Shown here piece by piece: positions 16,535-25,725 of a stretch of DNA of 64,000 nucleotides; within the stretch, counting starts at the first letter, position 1, and each line of letters opens with the position of its first letter. Origin of the DNA: Streptomyces sp. 11x1 (lineage in GTDB: Bacteria; Actinomycetota; Actinomycetes; Streptomycetales; Streptomycetaceae); assembly GCF_032598905.1 (NCBI RefSeq), contig NZ_CP122458.1, positions 6,659,001 to 6,723,000 on the forward strand. The letters are read 5' to 3'. A model generated the notes under the pieces. The model was not told where the DNA came from, searched no databases, and saw nothing but the letters and a program-made list of their open reading frames with translations. Both the position numbers and the translations under genes were made by a program.

Positions 16535-18549
16535 AGCGCGAACTGAAGGTCCCCGGCATCGCCTACGGCGGTGACTACAACCCCGAGCAGTGGCCCGAGG
16601 AGGTCTGGGCCGAGGACGTACGCCTCATGCGTGAGGCGGGCGTGAACATGGTGAGCGTCAACATCTTCGCGTGGGCGCTCCTGGAGCCCCGTGAGGGCGA
16701 GTACGACTTCACCCGCCTCGACAAGATCCTCGCCCTGCTCCACGAGAACGGCATCGCCGCCGACCTGGCGACCCCGACGGCCGCCCCGCCGGCCTGGTTC
16801 TTCGTCAAGCACCCGGAGGCGCTGCCCGTCGACCGGGACGGCCGCACCCTCTCGTACGGCAGCCGGCAGACCTTCTGCCCGTCGAGCCCCGCCTACCGGG
16901 AGGCCGCGCTGCGGATCGCCCGCGCCCTGGGCGAGCGGTACGCCGACCACCCGGCCGTCGTCATGTGGCACGTCCACAACGAGTACGGCTGCCACAACGG
17001 CGAGTGCCACTGCGACACGAGCGCGGCGGCGTTCCGGGTCTGGCTGCGGGAGAAGTACGGCGACGACCTGGCGGCGCTCAACCACGCCTGGGGCACGACG
17101 TTCTGGAGCCAGTGGTACTACGACTGGGACGAGATCATCCCGCCCCGTGCGACGGGCGCGGTCCCGAACCCGACCCACCAGCTGGACTGGCGCCGCTTCT
17201 GCAGCGACGCGCTGCTGTCGCTGTGCAAGGCGGAGCGTGAGGTGCTGCTGGAGGCGGCCCCGGCCACCCCCGCCACCACCAACTTCATGGTGATGTTCAA
17301 CTTCGACAAGCTCGACTACTGGCGCTGGGCGCCGGAGTTGGACATCGTCTCCAACGACCACTACCTCCAGTCGACGGACCCCGAGTCGCAGATCGACATC
17401 GCGCTCAGCGGCGACCTGGTGCGCTCCCTGGCGGGCGGCAGCCCGTGGCTGCTGATGGAACACTCCACCGGCGCGGTCAACTGGCAGCCGGTCAACCGGG
17501 CCAAGACGGCGGGGGAGCTGCGCCGCAACGCGCTCTCCCATGTGGCCCGGGGCGCCGACGGCATCGCGTACTTCCAGTGGCGGGCCGCCAAGGCCGGTGC
17601 CGAGCAGTGGCACTCGGCGATGCTGCCGCACGCGGGCACGGACAGCCAGATCTGGCGGGACGTCGTCCGACTGGGCGCGGATCTGCGGTCGTTGGCGGAG
17701 GTGCGGGGCAGCACGGGCGTCGCCGAGGTGGCGATCGCGTGGGACTGGAACGCGTGGTGGGCGGTGGAGCTGCCGTCCCAGCCGAGCGGTGAACTCCGCT
17801 TCCAGGAACTGATCCGCGCCTGGTACGAGCCGTTGTGGCGCTCGGGCGTGGCGGTGGACTTCGTCCGTCCCGACGCGGACCTCACCTCGTACAAGCTGGT
17901 GCTGGCGCCGAGCCTGTACCTGGTGGACGACGCGGGCGCCGCCAACCTGACCGGCTTCGCGGAGGCCGGCGGCACGCTGGCCGTCGGCTTCCACAGCGGC
18001 GCGGTGGACGAGAACTGCCATGTCCGGCTGGGCGGTTACCCGGGCGCGTTCCGCGAAGCCCTGGGCGTCCGCACGGACGAACTCTTCCCGCTGCTGCCGG
18101 GGGAGTCGGTGGACCTGAGCGACGGCGGTACGGCTTCCCTCTGGTCGGAACGGGTCGCCCTGGCAGGCGCCGAGCCGATCACGACGTACACCTCTGGGCC
18201 CCTGACGGGCGTACCGGCGGTCACCCGCCACACCCACGGCTCGGGCACGACCTGGTACCTGGCCACCCGCCCGGACCCGACGACCCTGACGTCCCTGCTC
18301 GACCGGATCCGCGCCGAGGCGGGCGTGGAGCCGGTCCGGACGACCCCGGAAGGTGTGGAGGCGGCGGTGCGCCGGGGCCCCGACGCGGACTACCTCTTCC
18401 TGATCAACCACGGTGGGACGGCGGCCGAGGTCGCGATCTCCACGGACGCGTCCGAACTGCTGACGGGCAAGGGCATCACCACGAACGCCGACTCGACAAC
18501 GGTACGGGTGGAGCCCGGGGACGTGGCGGTCGTCCGCGAACCACGCTGA
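16531..18549 (+). CDS. beta-galactosidase, GH42
   Basis: A 672-aa intracellular GH42 enzyme. The N-terminal GGDYNPEQWPEEVW is a family hallmark. The acid/base Glu is in WHVHNEYGCHNGECHCD (about residue 150), where the Cys residues probably bind zinc as in other GH42 enzymes, and the nucleophile Glu is in WLLMEHSTGAVNW (about 309). The C-terminal trimerisation and beta domains follow in full, so the gene is complete. It is the last gene of the operon and ends before a strong hairpin. Pairing with an alpha-galactosidase suggests breakdown of mixed alpha/beta galactosides. Confidence 0.94.
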   Translation: MKRELKVPGIAYGGDYNPEQWPEEVWAEDVRLMREAGVNMVSVNIFAWALLEPREGEYDFTRLDKILALLHENGIAADLATPTAAPPAWFFVKHPEALPVDRDGRTLSYGSRQTFCPSSPAYREAALRIARALGERYADHPAVVMWHVHNEYGCHNGECHCDTSAAAFRVWLREKYGDDLAALNHAWGTTFWSQWYYDWDEIIPPRATGAVPNPTHQLDWRRFCSDALLSLCKAEREVLLEAAPATPATTNFMVMFNFDKLDYWRWAPELDIVSNDHYLQSTDPESQIDIALSGDLVRSLAGGSPWLLMEHSTGAVNWQPVNRAKTAGELRRNALSHVARGADGIAYFQWRAAKAGAEQWHSAMLPHAGTDSQIWRDVVRLGADLRSLAEVRGSTGVAEVAIAWDWNAWWAVELPSQPSGELRFQELIRAWYEPLWRSGVAVDFVRPDADLTSYKLVLAPSLYLVDDAGAANLTGFAEAGGTLAVGFHSGAVDENCHVRLGGYPGAFREALGVRTDELFPLLPGESVDLSDGGTASLWSERVALAGAEPITTYTSGPLTGVPAVTRHTHGSGTTWYLATRPDPTTLTSLLDRIRAEAGVEPVRTTPEGVEAAVRRGPDADYLFLINHGGTAAEVAISTDASELLTGKGITTNADSTTVRVEPGDVAVVREPR

Positions 18550-18600
18550 CGCCGGGCCGACCCGTGACGCCCGACCCCTCGCAACCGGGCATGCACAGAG

Positions 18601-18643
18601 GCGCAGGGCCGTGGCCCCTTCCGGGGGGGCCACGGCCCTGCGC
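18601..18643. terminator. bidirectional terminator between galactoside operon and Nudix gene
   Basis: A perfect 18-bp stem with a 7-nt loop; arms at 18601-18618 and 18626-18643. It lies between two convergent genes and has no obvious T-tract, as is common in Streptomyces. Confidence 0.85.
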
Positions 18644-18648
18644 GTGCC

Positions 18649-19092
18649 TTACTCCCAGTCGTGCAGGGACAGCCGTGGTCCGCCGTCGAGATAGCCGTGC
18701 AGTGCGGCCGCGTCGCCCTCCACGAAGTCATCGGGGAGCGCGCCGGTGTCGGTCCAGCGGACCTGGGCGTGTTTGTGGGGTTCCCGGTTCTCCAGCTCTC
18801 CGCTCCACTCGCGGGTGGCGAAGACGACGGTGAGGAAGCCGTCGGGTGCGTCGACGCCCCGGGCCGCGTGGACGAGGTGCACGACCTCCAGCGCCTCGGG
18901 TGTCACGGTCAGCCCGGTCTCCTCGTACAGCTCGCGCACGGCGGTCCGGGTGATCGGCTCCCCGGGCTCGCTCTTGCCGACCGGCAGATGCCATCTCCCC
19001 CGCGCGAACCTGGCGTTCTCGCCCCGCTGGAGGAGCGCGACCCGCCCCGCGTCCCGGTCGTGGACGATGACGGCGGCGACCAGCAAAGTCAT
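18649..19092 (-). CDS. Nudix hydrolase
   Basis: A 147-aa Nudix protein with a canonical box from GKSEPGE to RELYEETGL (G-x5-E-x7-REL-x-EE-x-GL), which binds the divalent metals for cleavage of nucleoside diphosphate-X substrates. Upstream, ARGRWHLPVG forms the preceding strand. The end, RLSLHDWE, is the natural C-terminus. ATG at 19092 is preferred because GAGAGGAC lies just upstream. Specific substrate unknown. It is probably a single-gene unit. Confidence 0.9.
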   Translation of the reverse strand: MTLLVAAVIVHDRDAGRVALLQRGENARFARGRWHLPVGKSEPGEPITRTAVRELYEETGLTVTPEALEVVHLVHAARGVDAPDGFLTVVFATREWSGELENREPHKHAQVRWTDTGALPDDFVEGDAAALHGYLDGGPRLSLHDWE

Positions 19093-19170
19093 ATGACCTG
19101 TCCTCTCGTAGGCCGCTAGCATGCCGTGCATGGAGTGCTTCGCTTCCTGGCGTACCCGCCACTGAGGGTC

Positions 19171-19204
19171 GGCCCGCCGGCGCGTCATGGACGACCGGCG
19201 GGCC
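19171..19204. terminator. orphan hairpin upstream of the dead GNAT gene
   Basis: A perfect 10-bp stem (GGCCCGCCGG at 19171-19180, complement at 19195-19204) with a 14-nt loop. No intact gene ends here on either strand, so it may be the terminator of a lost gene. Confidence 0.5.
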
Positions 19205-19230
19205 AGAGGTGTCCTTTCCCCCTCGTCTCC

Positions 19231-19593
19231 CTCAGGTTCCGAGAGGTTCACTCCATCGACACGTTCCGGTAGTTCTTCGAGGACTCCGTCGGACCCGTGC
19301 TCGACAGGCTCGTCCTCGGCACGCTGCACGCCGACCGGCGTGGCGACTACCGCGCGCTCGTCCCCACCCTGCACGACCCCGACCGGCACAAGTACGTCGC
19401 GGTCGCCGAGACCGACGGCCTGATCGCCGGCCACGTCGCCTGGCAGGCCGACCCCGCCCGCCACCACGGCGAGATCACCCTGCTCGCCGCGGACGAACGC
19501 CACCGCGGCGACGGCACCGGCACCGCCCTGTGCGAGCACGCCTTCGCCGACCTGTGCGCCCGGGGCACGGAACGCGCGGTAGGTGAGCGGTGA
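19231..19593 (+). pseudogene. GNAT acetyltransferase remnant with in-frame TAG
   Basis: Reading in one frame gives FREVHSIDTFR, then TAG at 19270-19272, then FFEDSVGPVLDRLVLGTLHADRRGDY, and on through the acetyl-CoA-binding region HGEITLLAADERHRGDGTGTALCEHA. That last stretch is the GNAT motif A (a variant of R-x2-G-x-G/A). The frame closes soon after CARGTERAVGER, where a normal GNAT would continue for another 40 or more residues. An ORF beginning at GTG 19297 gives 98 aa but lacks the N-terminal strands. The nonsense codon plus the missing C-terminus indicate a decayed gene. Confidence 0.65.
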
Positions 19594-19783
19594 GCCGCTG
19601 GTGAGGACGCGCTGCCGCCCCGTGTCCCGCCCTTCATGTCCCCCGGGGGCGCCACCATCACCCCGAACTCCCGCAAGGCAGAAGATAATTGGGGGTTCTC
19701 TCCCCATGCCCTGTCACCACCCAGGCCCCAGGGTGGATCACGGCAAGACCAGCCAGTGTCCATCAGGGAGAAGAGGAGGAGCA

Positions 19784-20407
19784 TTGAAGACGTCCATGCG
19801 CAGAGCGGTACAAGCCGGCGTGACGACCATGGTGCTGGGCGCGGCGACGGTGCTGTCGGCCGGACAGGCGCACGCGGCGACCGGCGTGAGGTTGGACACG
19901 GTTCGCATCTACGTCAACGCCGTAGCGGGGAAGGCGAACACTCTTTCCATCACCCGGTCCAACAACTCCGTCTTCATCAGCGACGACGGCGACACCGTCA
20001 CCGCGGGATCCGGCTGCACCCAGGTCGATGTCGACACGGTCCGGTGCCCGTTCGACGGTCGCACCCTGACCCTCGACTCGGGGGACCGCGCTGACATAGT
20101 CACCATCACGGGCAGCGTGCCCGCCAACATCACCGCCGGCGCGGGCGACGACGTCATCACGCTCGACCCCGCCGCCACCGCGGGGACCACCGTGGACGGT
20201 CAGGGCGGGCACGACACCATCTTCGGCGGTGGCGGGGCAGACCGAATCACCGGTGGCTTCGGAGACGACGTCATGTTCGGCAGGAACGGCAACGACCGCC
20301 TGGACGCCCTCGACTCCTCACAGGGCAACGACCGCTCCTTCGGGGACTCCGGCAACGACACCTGCATCGGGGACATCAACGACCGCGAGGACAGCTGCGA
20401 GAGCTGA
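19784..20407 (+). CDS. secreted RTX-like calcium-binding repeat protein
   Basis: A 207-aa exported protein. A signal peptide runs to about AQAHAAT (cleavage after AHA near residue 32). The mature part starts with a beta-rich domain and ends in nonapeptide-like repeats: GGHDTIFGGGGADRITGGFGDDVMFGRNGNDRLDA, then FGDSGNDTCIGD, which fit the RTX/hemolysin calcium-binding consensus GGxGxDxLx in degenerate form. Two Cys near the end may pair. The TTG at 19784 is favoured because AAGAGGAGGAG sits 5-10 nt upstream; ATG at 19796 is too far from it. Function beyond extracellular calcium binding is unknown. Confidence 0.82.
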   Translation: MKTSMRRAVQAGVTTMVLGAATVLSAGQAHAATGVRLDTVRIYVNAVAGKANTLSITRSNNSVFISDDGDTVTAGSGCTQVDVDTVRCPFDGRTLTLDSGDRADIVTITGSVPANITAGAGDDVITLDPAATAGTTVDGQGGHDTIFGGGGADRITGGFGDDVMFGRNGNDRLDALDSSQGNDRSFGDSGNDTCIGDINDREDSCES

Positions 20408-20430
20408 GCGCTTCGCTCCCTCGGCCATGA

Positions 20431-20466
20431 ACGCGGCGGGCACCCCGTGGAGGGTTCCCGCCGCGT
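20431..20466. terminator. bidirectional terminator between RTX-like gene and bglC
   Basis: A perfect 10-bp stem, ACGCGGCGGG and its complement CCCGCCGCGT, with a 16-nt loop, between two convergent genes. Confidence 0.8.
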
Positions 20467-20484
20467 CACCACCCCTGTGGCCCG

Positions 20485-21927
20485 TTACGCCGAGGTCGGC
20501 ACCAGCGGCGGCAGGGCGCCCGTCTTCGCCGCCTGGGCGTACCAGTAGGCGCTCGACTTCGGCGTACGGGTGAGGGTCGCGTAGTCGACGTACACGGCAC
20601 CGAACCGCTTCCCGTACCCGTACGCCCACTCGAAGTTGTCCATGAGGGACCAGAGGTAGTAGCCGCGGACGTCCGCCCCCTCGGCGATCGCGCGGCGGAC
20701 CGCGCGCAGGTGGCCGTGGAGGTAGGCGATGCGCTCGGGGTCGTGGACGCGGCCGTCGGAGTCCATCTTGTCGTCGTACGCGGCCCCGTTCTCCGTCACG
20801 TACATCGGCAGCCCCGGAGCCTCCCGCGCGTACCGCATGATCAGCTCGTGCAGGCCCGTCGGGTCGATGGTCCAGCCCATCTCCGTGCGCTCGCCCGGGG
20901 TCTGGTGGAACAGGACGTCGTCCGCGCCCGGCCACGGCGAGTGCGCGCTCGCCCCGTGACCGTCCGCACGCGGGCCCTTCAGGTCCGCGTCCGCCGCGCC
21001 CACCAGCGTGGGCGTGTAGTAGTTCAACCCCAGCGCGTCCAACGGCTGGTTGGCCGTCGCCACGTCACCGTCCTGCACGAACGACCAGTCCGTCAGCGAC
21101 GAGGTCGCGGCGAACAGGGTCTCGGGGTACGCGCCGTGCAGCATCGGACCGTGGAAGACACCGTTGGCCAGGTCGTCGATCTTCCGCGCCGCCGCCACGT
21201 CCTCGGGGGAGTTCGTGATCGGCCGTACCACCGACGAGTTCAGGCTCACCGCGATCGCGTTGCGGGACGGCATCACCGAGCGGAGGGCCGCGACACCCAG
21301 CCCGTGCGCCACGTTCAGGTGGTGGGCCGCGCGCAGCGACGCCACCGGATCCGTACGGCCCGGCGCGTGCACCCCGGAGCCGTAGCCCAGGAACGCGGTG
21401 CACCACGGCTCGTTGAGCGTGATCCACTGCTCGACGCGGTCGCCCAGCGCCGCGCCCACGATCCGCGCGTACTCGGCGAACCGGTGCACGACGTCCCGCT
21501 CGGGCCAGCCGCCCGCGTCCTCCAACTCCTGGGGCAGGTCCCAGTGGTAGAGGGTCACGGCCGGCTTGATGCCCTTCTCCAGCAGCTCGTCGACCAGCCG
21601 CCGGTAGAAGTCCAGGCCGCGCTGGATCGCGGGGCCACGGCCCGTCGGCTGCACCCGCGACCAGGAGATGGAGAAGCGGTACGAGTTGAGGCCCAGGTCG
21701 GCCATCATCGCCACGTCGTCGCGGTAGCGGTGGTAGTGGTCGACAGCGATGTCACCGGTCTCGCCACCGGCGGTCTTGCCCGGGGTGTGGCTGAAGGTGT
21801 CCCAGATGGAGGGCGTACGGCCGTCCTCCCGCACCGCTCCCTCGATCTGGTAGGCGGAGGTGGCCGCGCCCCAGAGGAAGGCGGGAGGAAAGGTCACCGG
21901 GGTGGCCGGGTTCACGGGTTCAGGCAT
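20485..21927 (-). CDS. bglC: beta-glucosidase BglC, GH1
   Basis: A 480-aa intracellular GH1 enzyme. The family opening [20 protein letters not shown] is at residues about 18-37, the acid/base Glu is in WITLNEPWC (about 171), the nucleophile Glu is in [12 protein letters not shown] (about 379), and the glycone-binding Trp and Glu are in [13 protein letters not shown]. In the Streptomyces ceb cluster this enzyme cleaves imported cellobiose and cello-oligosaccharides to glucose. It lies downstream of cebG with a 128-bp gap and has its own near-perfect CebR box overlapping the ATG. No signal peptide. Confidence 0.95.
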   Translation of the reverse strand: MPEPVNPATPVTFPPAFLWGAATSAYQIEGAVREDGRTPSIWDTFSHTPGKTAGGETGDIAVDHYHRYRDDVAMMADLGLNSYRFSISWSRVQPTGRGPAIQRGLDFYRRLVDELLEKGIKPAVTLYHWDLPQELEDAGGWPERDVVHRFAEYARIVGAALGDRVEQWITLNEPWCTAFLGYGSGVHAPGRTDPVASLRAAHHLNVAHGLGVAALRSVMPSRNAIAVSLNSSVVRPITNSPEDVAAARKIDDLANGVFHGPMLHGAYPETLFAATSSLTDWSFVQDGDVATANQPLDALGLNYYTPTLVGAADADLKGPRADGHGASAHSPWPGADDVLFHQTPGERTEMGWTIDPTGLHELIMRYAREAPGLPMYVTENGAAYDDKMDSDGRVHDPERIAYLHGHLRAVRRAIAEGADVRGYYLWSLMDNFEWAYGYGKRFGAVYVDYATLTRTPKSSAYWYAQAAKTGALPPLVPTSA

Positions 21928-21940
21928 GGAAGCGCTCCCA
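21927..21940. promoter_or_regulatory. CebR operator at the bglC start
   Basis: TGGAAGCGCTCCCA differs at one base from TGGGAGCGCTCCCA, the perfect palindrome found upstream of cebE. It overlaps the first base of the bglC ATG, so a bound repressor would block either initiation or elongation from an upstream cebEFG transcript. Confidence 0.8.
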
Positions 21941-22055
21941 TAGTGGTCGTGGAGACCGACAGTGGCGGGTGGGGGGAGGAGAGAACGGGGGCCGGGACGG
22001 CGGTGGCCCAGCCCCCGAGGGGGTTCATGTGGTGGGGCGGTCGGCGCGAGCCGGG

Positions 22056-22961
22056 TCACCCCTTGATCGCGCCCTGCATGATGCCGCCCACGATCTGCTT
22101 GCCGAACAGGAGGAAGGCGATCAGCAGCGGCAGCGTGCCGAGCAGCGCACCCGCCATGATCACCGACTGGTCGGGGATGTAGCCGGTGCCGAGGGCGTTG
22201 AGGGCCACCTGGACCGTGGGGTTCTGCTGGTTCAGCGCGAGGATCGGCCACAGGAAGTCGTTCCAGGCCATCACGAACGTCAGCAGTCCGAGCACCGCCA
22301 TCGCCGGCCGCGCTGCCGGGAACACGACGTGCCACACGATCCGCACACTGCTCGCGCCGTCGACCCGTGCCGCCTCGATCAGTTCGGAGGGCAGCGCCTG
22401 GACCAGGTACTGCCGCATGAAGAACGTACCGAAGGCGCTGACCAGCGTGGGCAGGATGACCGTCTGCAGCTGGTTGGACCAGTTCAGGTCGCTCATCCAC
22501 AGGTACAGGGGGACCACCGCCAGCTGCGGCGGGATCATCATCGTGCCGATGGTCAGCAGCAGCAGGACGCTGGAGAACCGGAACCGCAGCTTGGCGAAGG
22601 CGAACCCGGCGAGCGTGGAGAACAGCACCGTACCGACCGTGATCGTGCCGGCCACGAGCGTGGTGTTGAGCATCGCCGTGCCGAGCCCGGCCTGCTCCCA
22701 GGCGGTCTCCAGGTTCTTGAACAGGTTCCCGCCGAACCACAGGGGCGGCGGGGCCTCGGCGAGCCGCTGGTTGGTGCGCGAGGCCGCGATCGCCGTCCAC
22801 ACCAGCGGTGCGAGCGAGCCCACGGCGAAGACGGTCAGGACGACGTAGGTGAGCGGCCCCGCGTGCATCTGCCTGCCAGCGCCCATCACCCGGCGGCGCG
22901 TGGCCTTCGTCTCCGGGGCCCGCTTCGTCGCCCCGGGGCGGGTCAGTTCGCTCGTGGTCAT
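22056..22961 (-). CDS. cebG: cellobiose/cello-oligosaccharide ABC permease CebG
   Basis: A 301-aa MalG-type permease with about six membrane spans after a basic N-terminal tail. The EAA loop is [20 protein letters not shown] near residue 195. It pairs with CebF to form the channel for cello-oligosaccharides; ATP hydrolysis would come from the general ATPase MsiK, encoded elsewhere. Its start overlaps the cebF stop (ATGA). Identification rests on gene order cebR-cebE-cebF-cebG-bglC and the CebR boxes. Confidence 0.93.
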   Translation of the reverse strand: MTTSELTRPGATKRAPETKATRRRVMGAGRQMHAGPLTYVVLTVFAVGSLAPLVWTAIAASRTNQRLAEAPPPLWFGGNLFKNLETAWEQAGLGTAMLNTTLVAGTITVGTVLFSTLAGFAFAKLRFRFSSVLLLLTIGTMMIPPQLAVVPLYLWMSDLNWSNQLQTVILPTLVSAFGTFFMRQYLVQALPSELIEAARVDGASSVRIVWHVVFPAARPAMAVLGLLTFVMAWNDFLWPILALNQQNPTVQVALNALGTGYIPDQSVIMAGALLGTLPLLIAFLLFGKQIVGGIMQGAIKG

Positions 22962-23986
22962 GGGGACTTCCTCAGCCGTCGGGTGATCAGCAGGTTGATC
23001 GCGGCCACGATCAGCAGGATCAGGAACATCGACCAGGCGATGGCGGACGCCTTGCCGAGGTTTCCGATCATGAATCCCTGGTCGTACATGTACAGGCCGA
23101 GCGTCTGGTACTGGTGCTCGGATCCGCCCTTGGAGCCGTCGGCCCCGCCGAACAGCAGGGGCTCACCGAAGAGCTGGGTCGCGCCGATCGTGGAGACGAC
23201 CGCCGTGAACAGGATCGTCGGCCGCAGCTGCGGGATCGTCACATGGATGAACTGCTGCCAGCGGTTCGCCCCGTCGATGGAGGCCGACTCGTACAGGTCG
23301 GAGGGGATCGCCTGCATCGCCGCGAGGTAGATCAGCGCGTTGTAGCCGGTCCACCGCCAGATCACGATCGTGGAGACCGCGAACTTCGCACCCCAGTCGG
23401 ATTCACGCCAGTTGACGGGGTCGATCCCGATGAAGTCGAGCAGCCAGTTGACCATGCCGCCGTCCCACGAGAACAGCAGCACGAACACGAGCGTGGCCGC
23501 CGCCACCGACGTGGCGTACGGGGTCAGCATGATGACCCGCCACACGGTCGAGCCGCGCAGCCGGTAGTTGAGCAGGTGCGCGATACCGATCGCCACCATC
23601 AGCTGGGGCACGGTCGCGATCACGCCGATGGTGAAGGTGACCCACAGGGAGTTCCAGAAGAAGTCCGAGGACAGCAGGTTCTGGTAGTTGTCCAGGCCCA
23701 CCCAGGTCTGGTTGTCCAGGTCGGCCAGCTGCACGCTGTGCAGCGAGTACCAGCCGGTGTAGAGCAGCGGGACGAGCGAGAACGCCCCGAAGATCAGGAA
23801 GAAGGGGGAGATGAAGACGTACGGGGATGCCTTCATGTCCCAGCGGTACAGCCGGCTGCGCCATGAGTCGGTGCCGGTCGGCGGCGTACCGCGCCCCTGA
23901 GCGCCCCGGACCGCGCCCGGCTCATCGCCGGGCGCGGTCTCGGCGCTCGCCGCGGAATGCGCGAGTGCCTCTTTGGAGCTGGTCAC
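22958..23986 (-). CDS. cebF: cellobiose/cello-oligosaccharide ABC permease CebF
   Basis: A 342-aa MalF-type permease with a 60-residue hydrophilic N-terminus, then about six membrane spans beginning with [20 protein letters not shown]. The EAA loop is [22 protein letters not shown] near residue 240. It overlaps both neighbours by 4 nt (ATGA), so cebE, cebF and cebG are translationally coupled. Confidence 0.93.
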   Translation of the reverse strand: MTSSKEALAHSAASAETAPGDEPGAVRGAQGRGTPPTGTDSWRSRLYRWDMKASPYVFISPFFLIFGAFSLVPLLYTGWYSLHSVQLADLDNQTWVGLDNYQNLLSSDFFWNSLWVTFTIGVIATVPQLMVAIGIAHLLNYRLRGSTVWRVIMLTPYATSVAAATLVFVLLFSWDGGMVNWLLDFIGIDPVNWRESDWGAKFAVSTIVIWRWTGYNALIYLAAMQAIPSDLYESASIDGANRWQQFIHVTIPQLRPTILFTAVVSTIGATQLFGEPLLFGGADGSKGGSEHQYQTLGLYMYDQGFMIGNLGKASAIAWSMFLILLIVAAINLLITRRLRKSP

Positions 23987-25305
23987 TGGCCGAGCACGTC
24001 CTTGATCTCCTTGCTGGCGGCCTCCCAGCCCTCCTCAGGGCTCTTGCCCTTCTGCTCGACCTGCACGATGCCGATGTCGGCGATCGCGGTGCCGATCGGC
24101 TGGTCCTTGATGCCGAACTGCTGCACCGGGATCGTCTTCGCCGAGTCGGAGAAGATCTGCGTCAGCGGCGCGTCGGAGAAGTACGAGGTGGTGTCGGGGC
24201 TCGGCTTGAGGGTCGGGTACGCCGACGGGGTCGACGGGAAGCTGGCCTGCTTGGCGAAGACCTTGGCCTGCTGCTCGGGAGCGGTCAGCCACTTCGCCAG
24301 TGCGATGGCCTCCTTCTGGTGCTTGCTCGCCGTCGGCACACCGATGAACGCGCCGCCCCAGTTGGCCGCGGTCGGCGCCGCCGCCACGTCCCACTTGCCC
24401 TTGCCGGCGTCACCGGACTTCTCCTGGATGTAGCCGATCATCCATGCCGGGCAGGCCACCGTGGCGAAGGAGCCCTTGGCGTATCCCTGGTCCCAGGGCG
24501 CCTCGAACTGCTTCAGCTTCGCCGACATGTCGCTGGTCGCCACGGACATGGCCGCGTCCCAGGCGTCCTTCACACCCGTGGACTTGTCCCAGATGGCGTT
24601 GCCGTCCTTGTCGTAGTAGCGCTCGGTCGCGCCACCGAGGGCCGCGTTGTAGACCGAGGAGGCCGAGTCCACGTACTTGGTGCCCGAGGGCGCCTTCTTC
24701 ATGTACTCCTTGCCGAGGTCGACGTACTTGCTCCAGTCGCCCTTCCACTGCTCGGCGAGCTTGGTGCGGTCCGTCTCCAGGCCGGCCTTCTCGAACAGGT
24801 CCTTGCGGTAGCAGATCGCCATCGGACCGATGTCGGTGCCGAGCCCGATGAGCTTGCCGTCCTTGGTCGTGGCCTGCTGGTTCTTCCAGTCCAGCCACTG
24901 CGACTTGTCGACCTCCTTGCCGAGGTCGACGAACTTGTCGCCCTGCGTCTGCACGGCCTCGGTGACGTTGCCGATCTCGATCGCCTGGATGTCGTCGGTG
25001 CCGGAGCCGGCCTGCAGCCGGGTGAGCGTCTTGGGCCAGTACACCGACGTCTTGGTGGTGACGTTCTCCTTGATGACGATGTCCGGGTTCTGCTTCATGT
25101 ACTCGTCGTACAGGCCGGCCTGCTTGTAGCCGAAGACACCGAAGGTGCCGACCGTCAGCGTGGTCTTGCCCCCGCTGCTGCCGCCGCCCTCGTTCGACGT
25201 GCCGTCGTCCGGGTCCTCGGAACAGCCGGCCAGTAGCCCGGCGCCCAGGGCGGCGACGGCTGCCAGGACCACCGTGTTGCGGGCGGTTCGGGTACGTGCT
25301 CGCAT
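23983..25305 (-). CDS. cebE: cellobiose/cellotriose-binding lipoprotein CebE
   Basis: A 440-aa solute-binding lipoprotein. The signal peptide ends in the lipobox GLLAGC (Cys about residue 28), followed by an acidic/Gly-rich linker. It is the receptor for cellobiose and cellotriose in this transporter family, which in some Streptomyces also senses cellulose-derived elicitors. AGGAGG lies ideally upstream of the ATG. The perfect CebR operator lies about 115-130 bp upstream. Confidence 0.94.
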   Translation of the reverse strand: MRARTRTARNTVVLAAVAALGAGLLAGCSEDPDDGTSNEGGGSSGGKTTLTVGTFGVFGYKQAGLYDEYMKQNPDIVIKENVTTKTSVYWPKTLTRLQAGSGTDDIQAIEIGNVTEAVQTQGDKFVDLGKEVDKSQWLDWKNQQATTKDGKLIGLGTDIGPMAICYRKDLFEKAGLETDRTKLAEQWKGDWSKYVDLGKEYMKKAPSGTKYVDSASSVYNAALGGATERYYDKDGNAIWDKSTGVKDAWDAAMSVATSDMSAKLKQFEAPWDQGYAKGSFATVACPAWMIGYIQEKSGDAGKGKWDVAAAPTAANWGGAFIGVPTASKHQKEAIALAKWLTAPEQQAKVFAKQASFPSTPSAYPTLKPSPDTTSYFSDAPLTQIFSDSAKTIPVQQFGIKDQPIGTAIADIGIVQVEQKGKSPEEGWEAASKEIKDVLGQ

Positions 25306-25420
25306 TGCGTCCTCCTGATGCCCTGACGTGCCGACCCCCCGGCCAACGGCGTTGTTGGGCCCGTTATCTCATACTGCGGCTCGGGCGGGGAACGTGCGGG
25401 TTGTGTAAGTGCCAGGTACC

Positions 25421-25436
25421 GTGGGAGCGCTCCCAC
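25421..25436. promoter_or_regulatory. CebR operator upstream of cebE
   Basis: GTGGGAGCGCTCCCAC is a perfect 16-bp palindrome containing the 14-bp CebR consensus TGGGAGCGCTCCCA. It lies in the cebE-cebR divergent space, closer to cebE. CebR leaves this site when cellobiose binds it. Confidence 0.93.
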
Positions 25437-25725
25437 AAGTGATGTGTTGAAGAGTCGTCGGTTCCTGCGGGGGTGTCAAGGGAGCGAGCGCGGAGACTTG
25501 TCTTCGGTTATCGGGCTGTTAACTAACCCGAGGGCCGATGGGAGTGGGGGCGGGGGCCGACGAGAGCGGGGGCGGGGTTGGCGTGAAGGACCTGTGGGAC
25601 CGTTGGACTCGTGTAACCAGTCGTCTCGCCGGTCGCGCCGAAAGCCGAAGGCTCGCCTTCCGGACGTCGTACGAGGATCAGGACTGTTAGATTCCACGCC
25701 AGCGCGGTGTGAACGGGAGGCGACC
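25437..25725. other. cebE-cebR intergenic remainder
   Basis: About 290 bp without a credible gene. It contains two imperfect copies of a G-rich stretch around GGGGGCGGGG at 25535-25580. A TTAGAT/TAGATT hexamer at about 25686 could be the -10 of cebR. No second CebR box is visible near the cebR start. Confidence 0.5.

Noticed and set aside
20485..22800. 771-aa open frame covering bglC and running through cebG on the minus strand
   Set aside because: The upstream half is an out-of-frame shadow of cebG; GH1 homology starts at the ATG at 21927.
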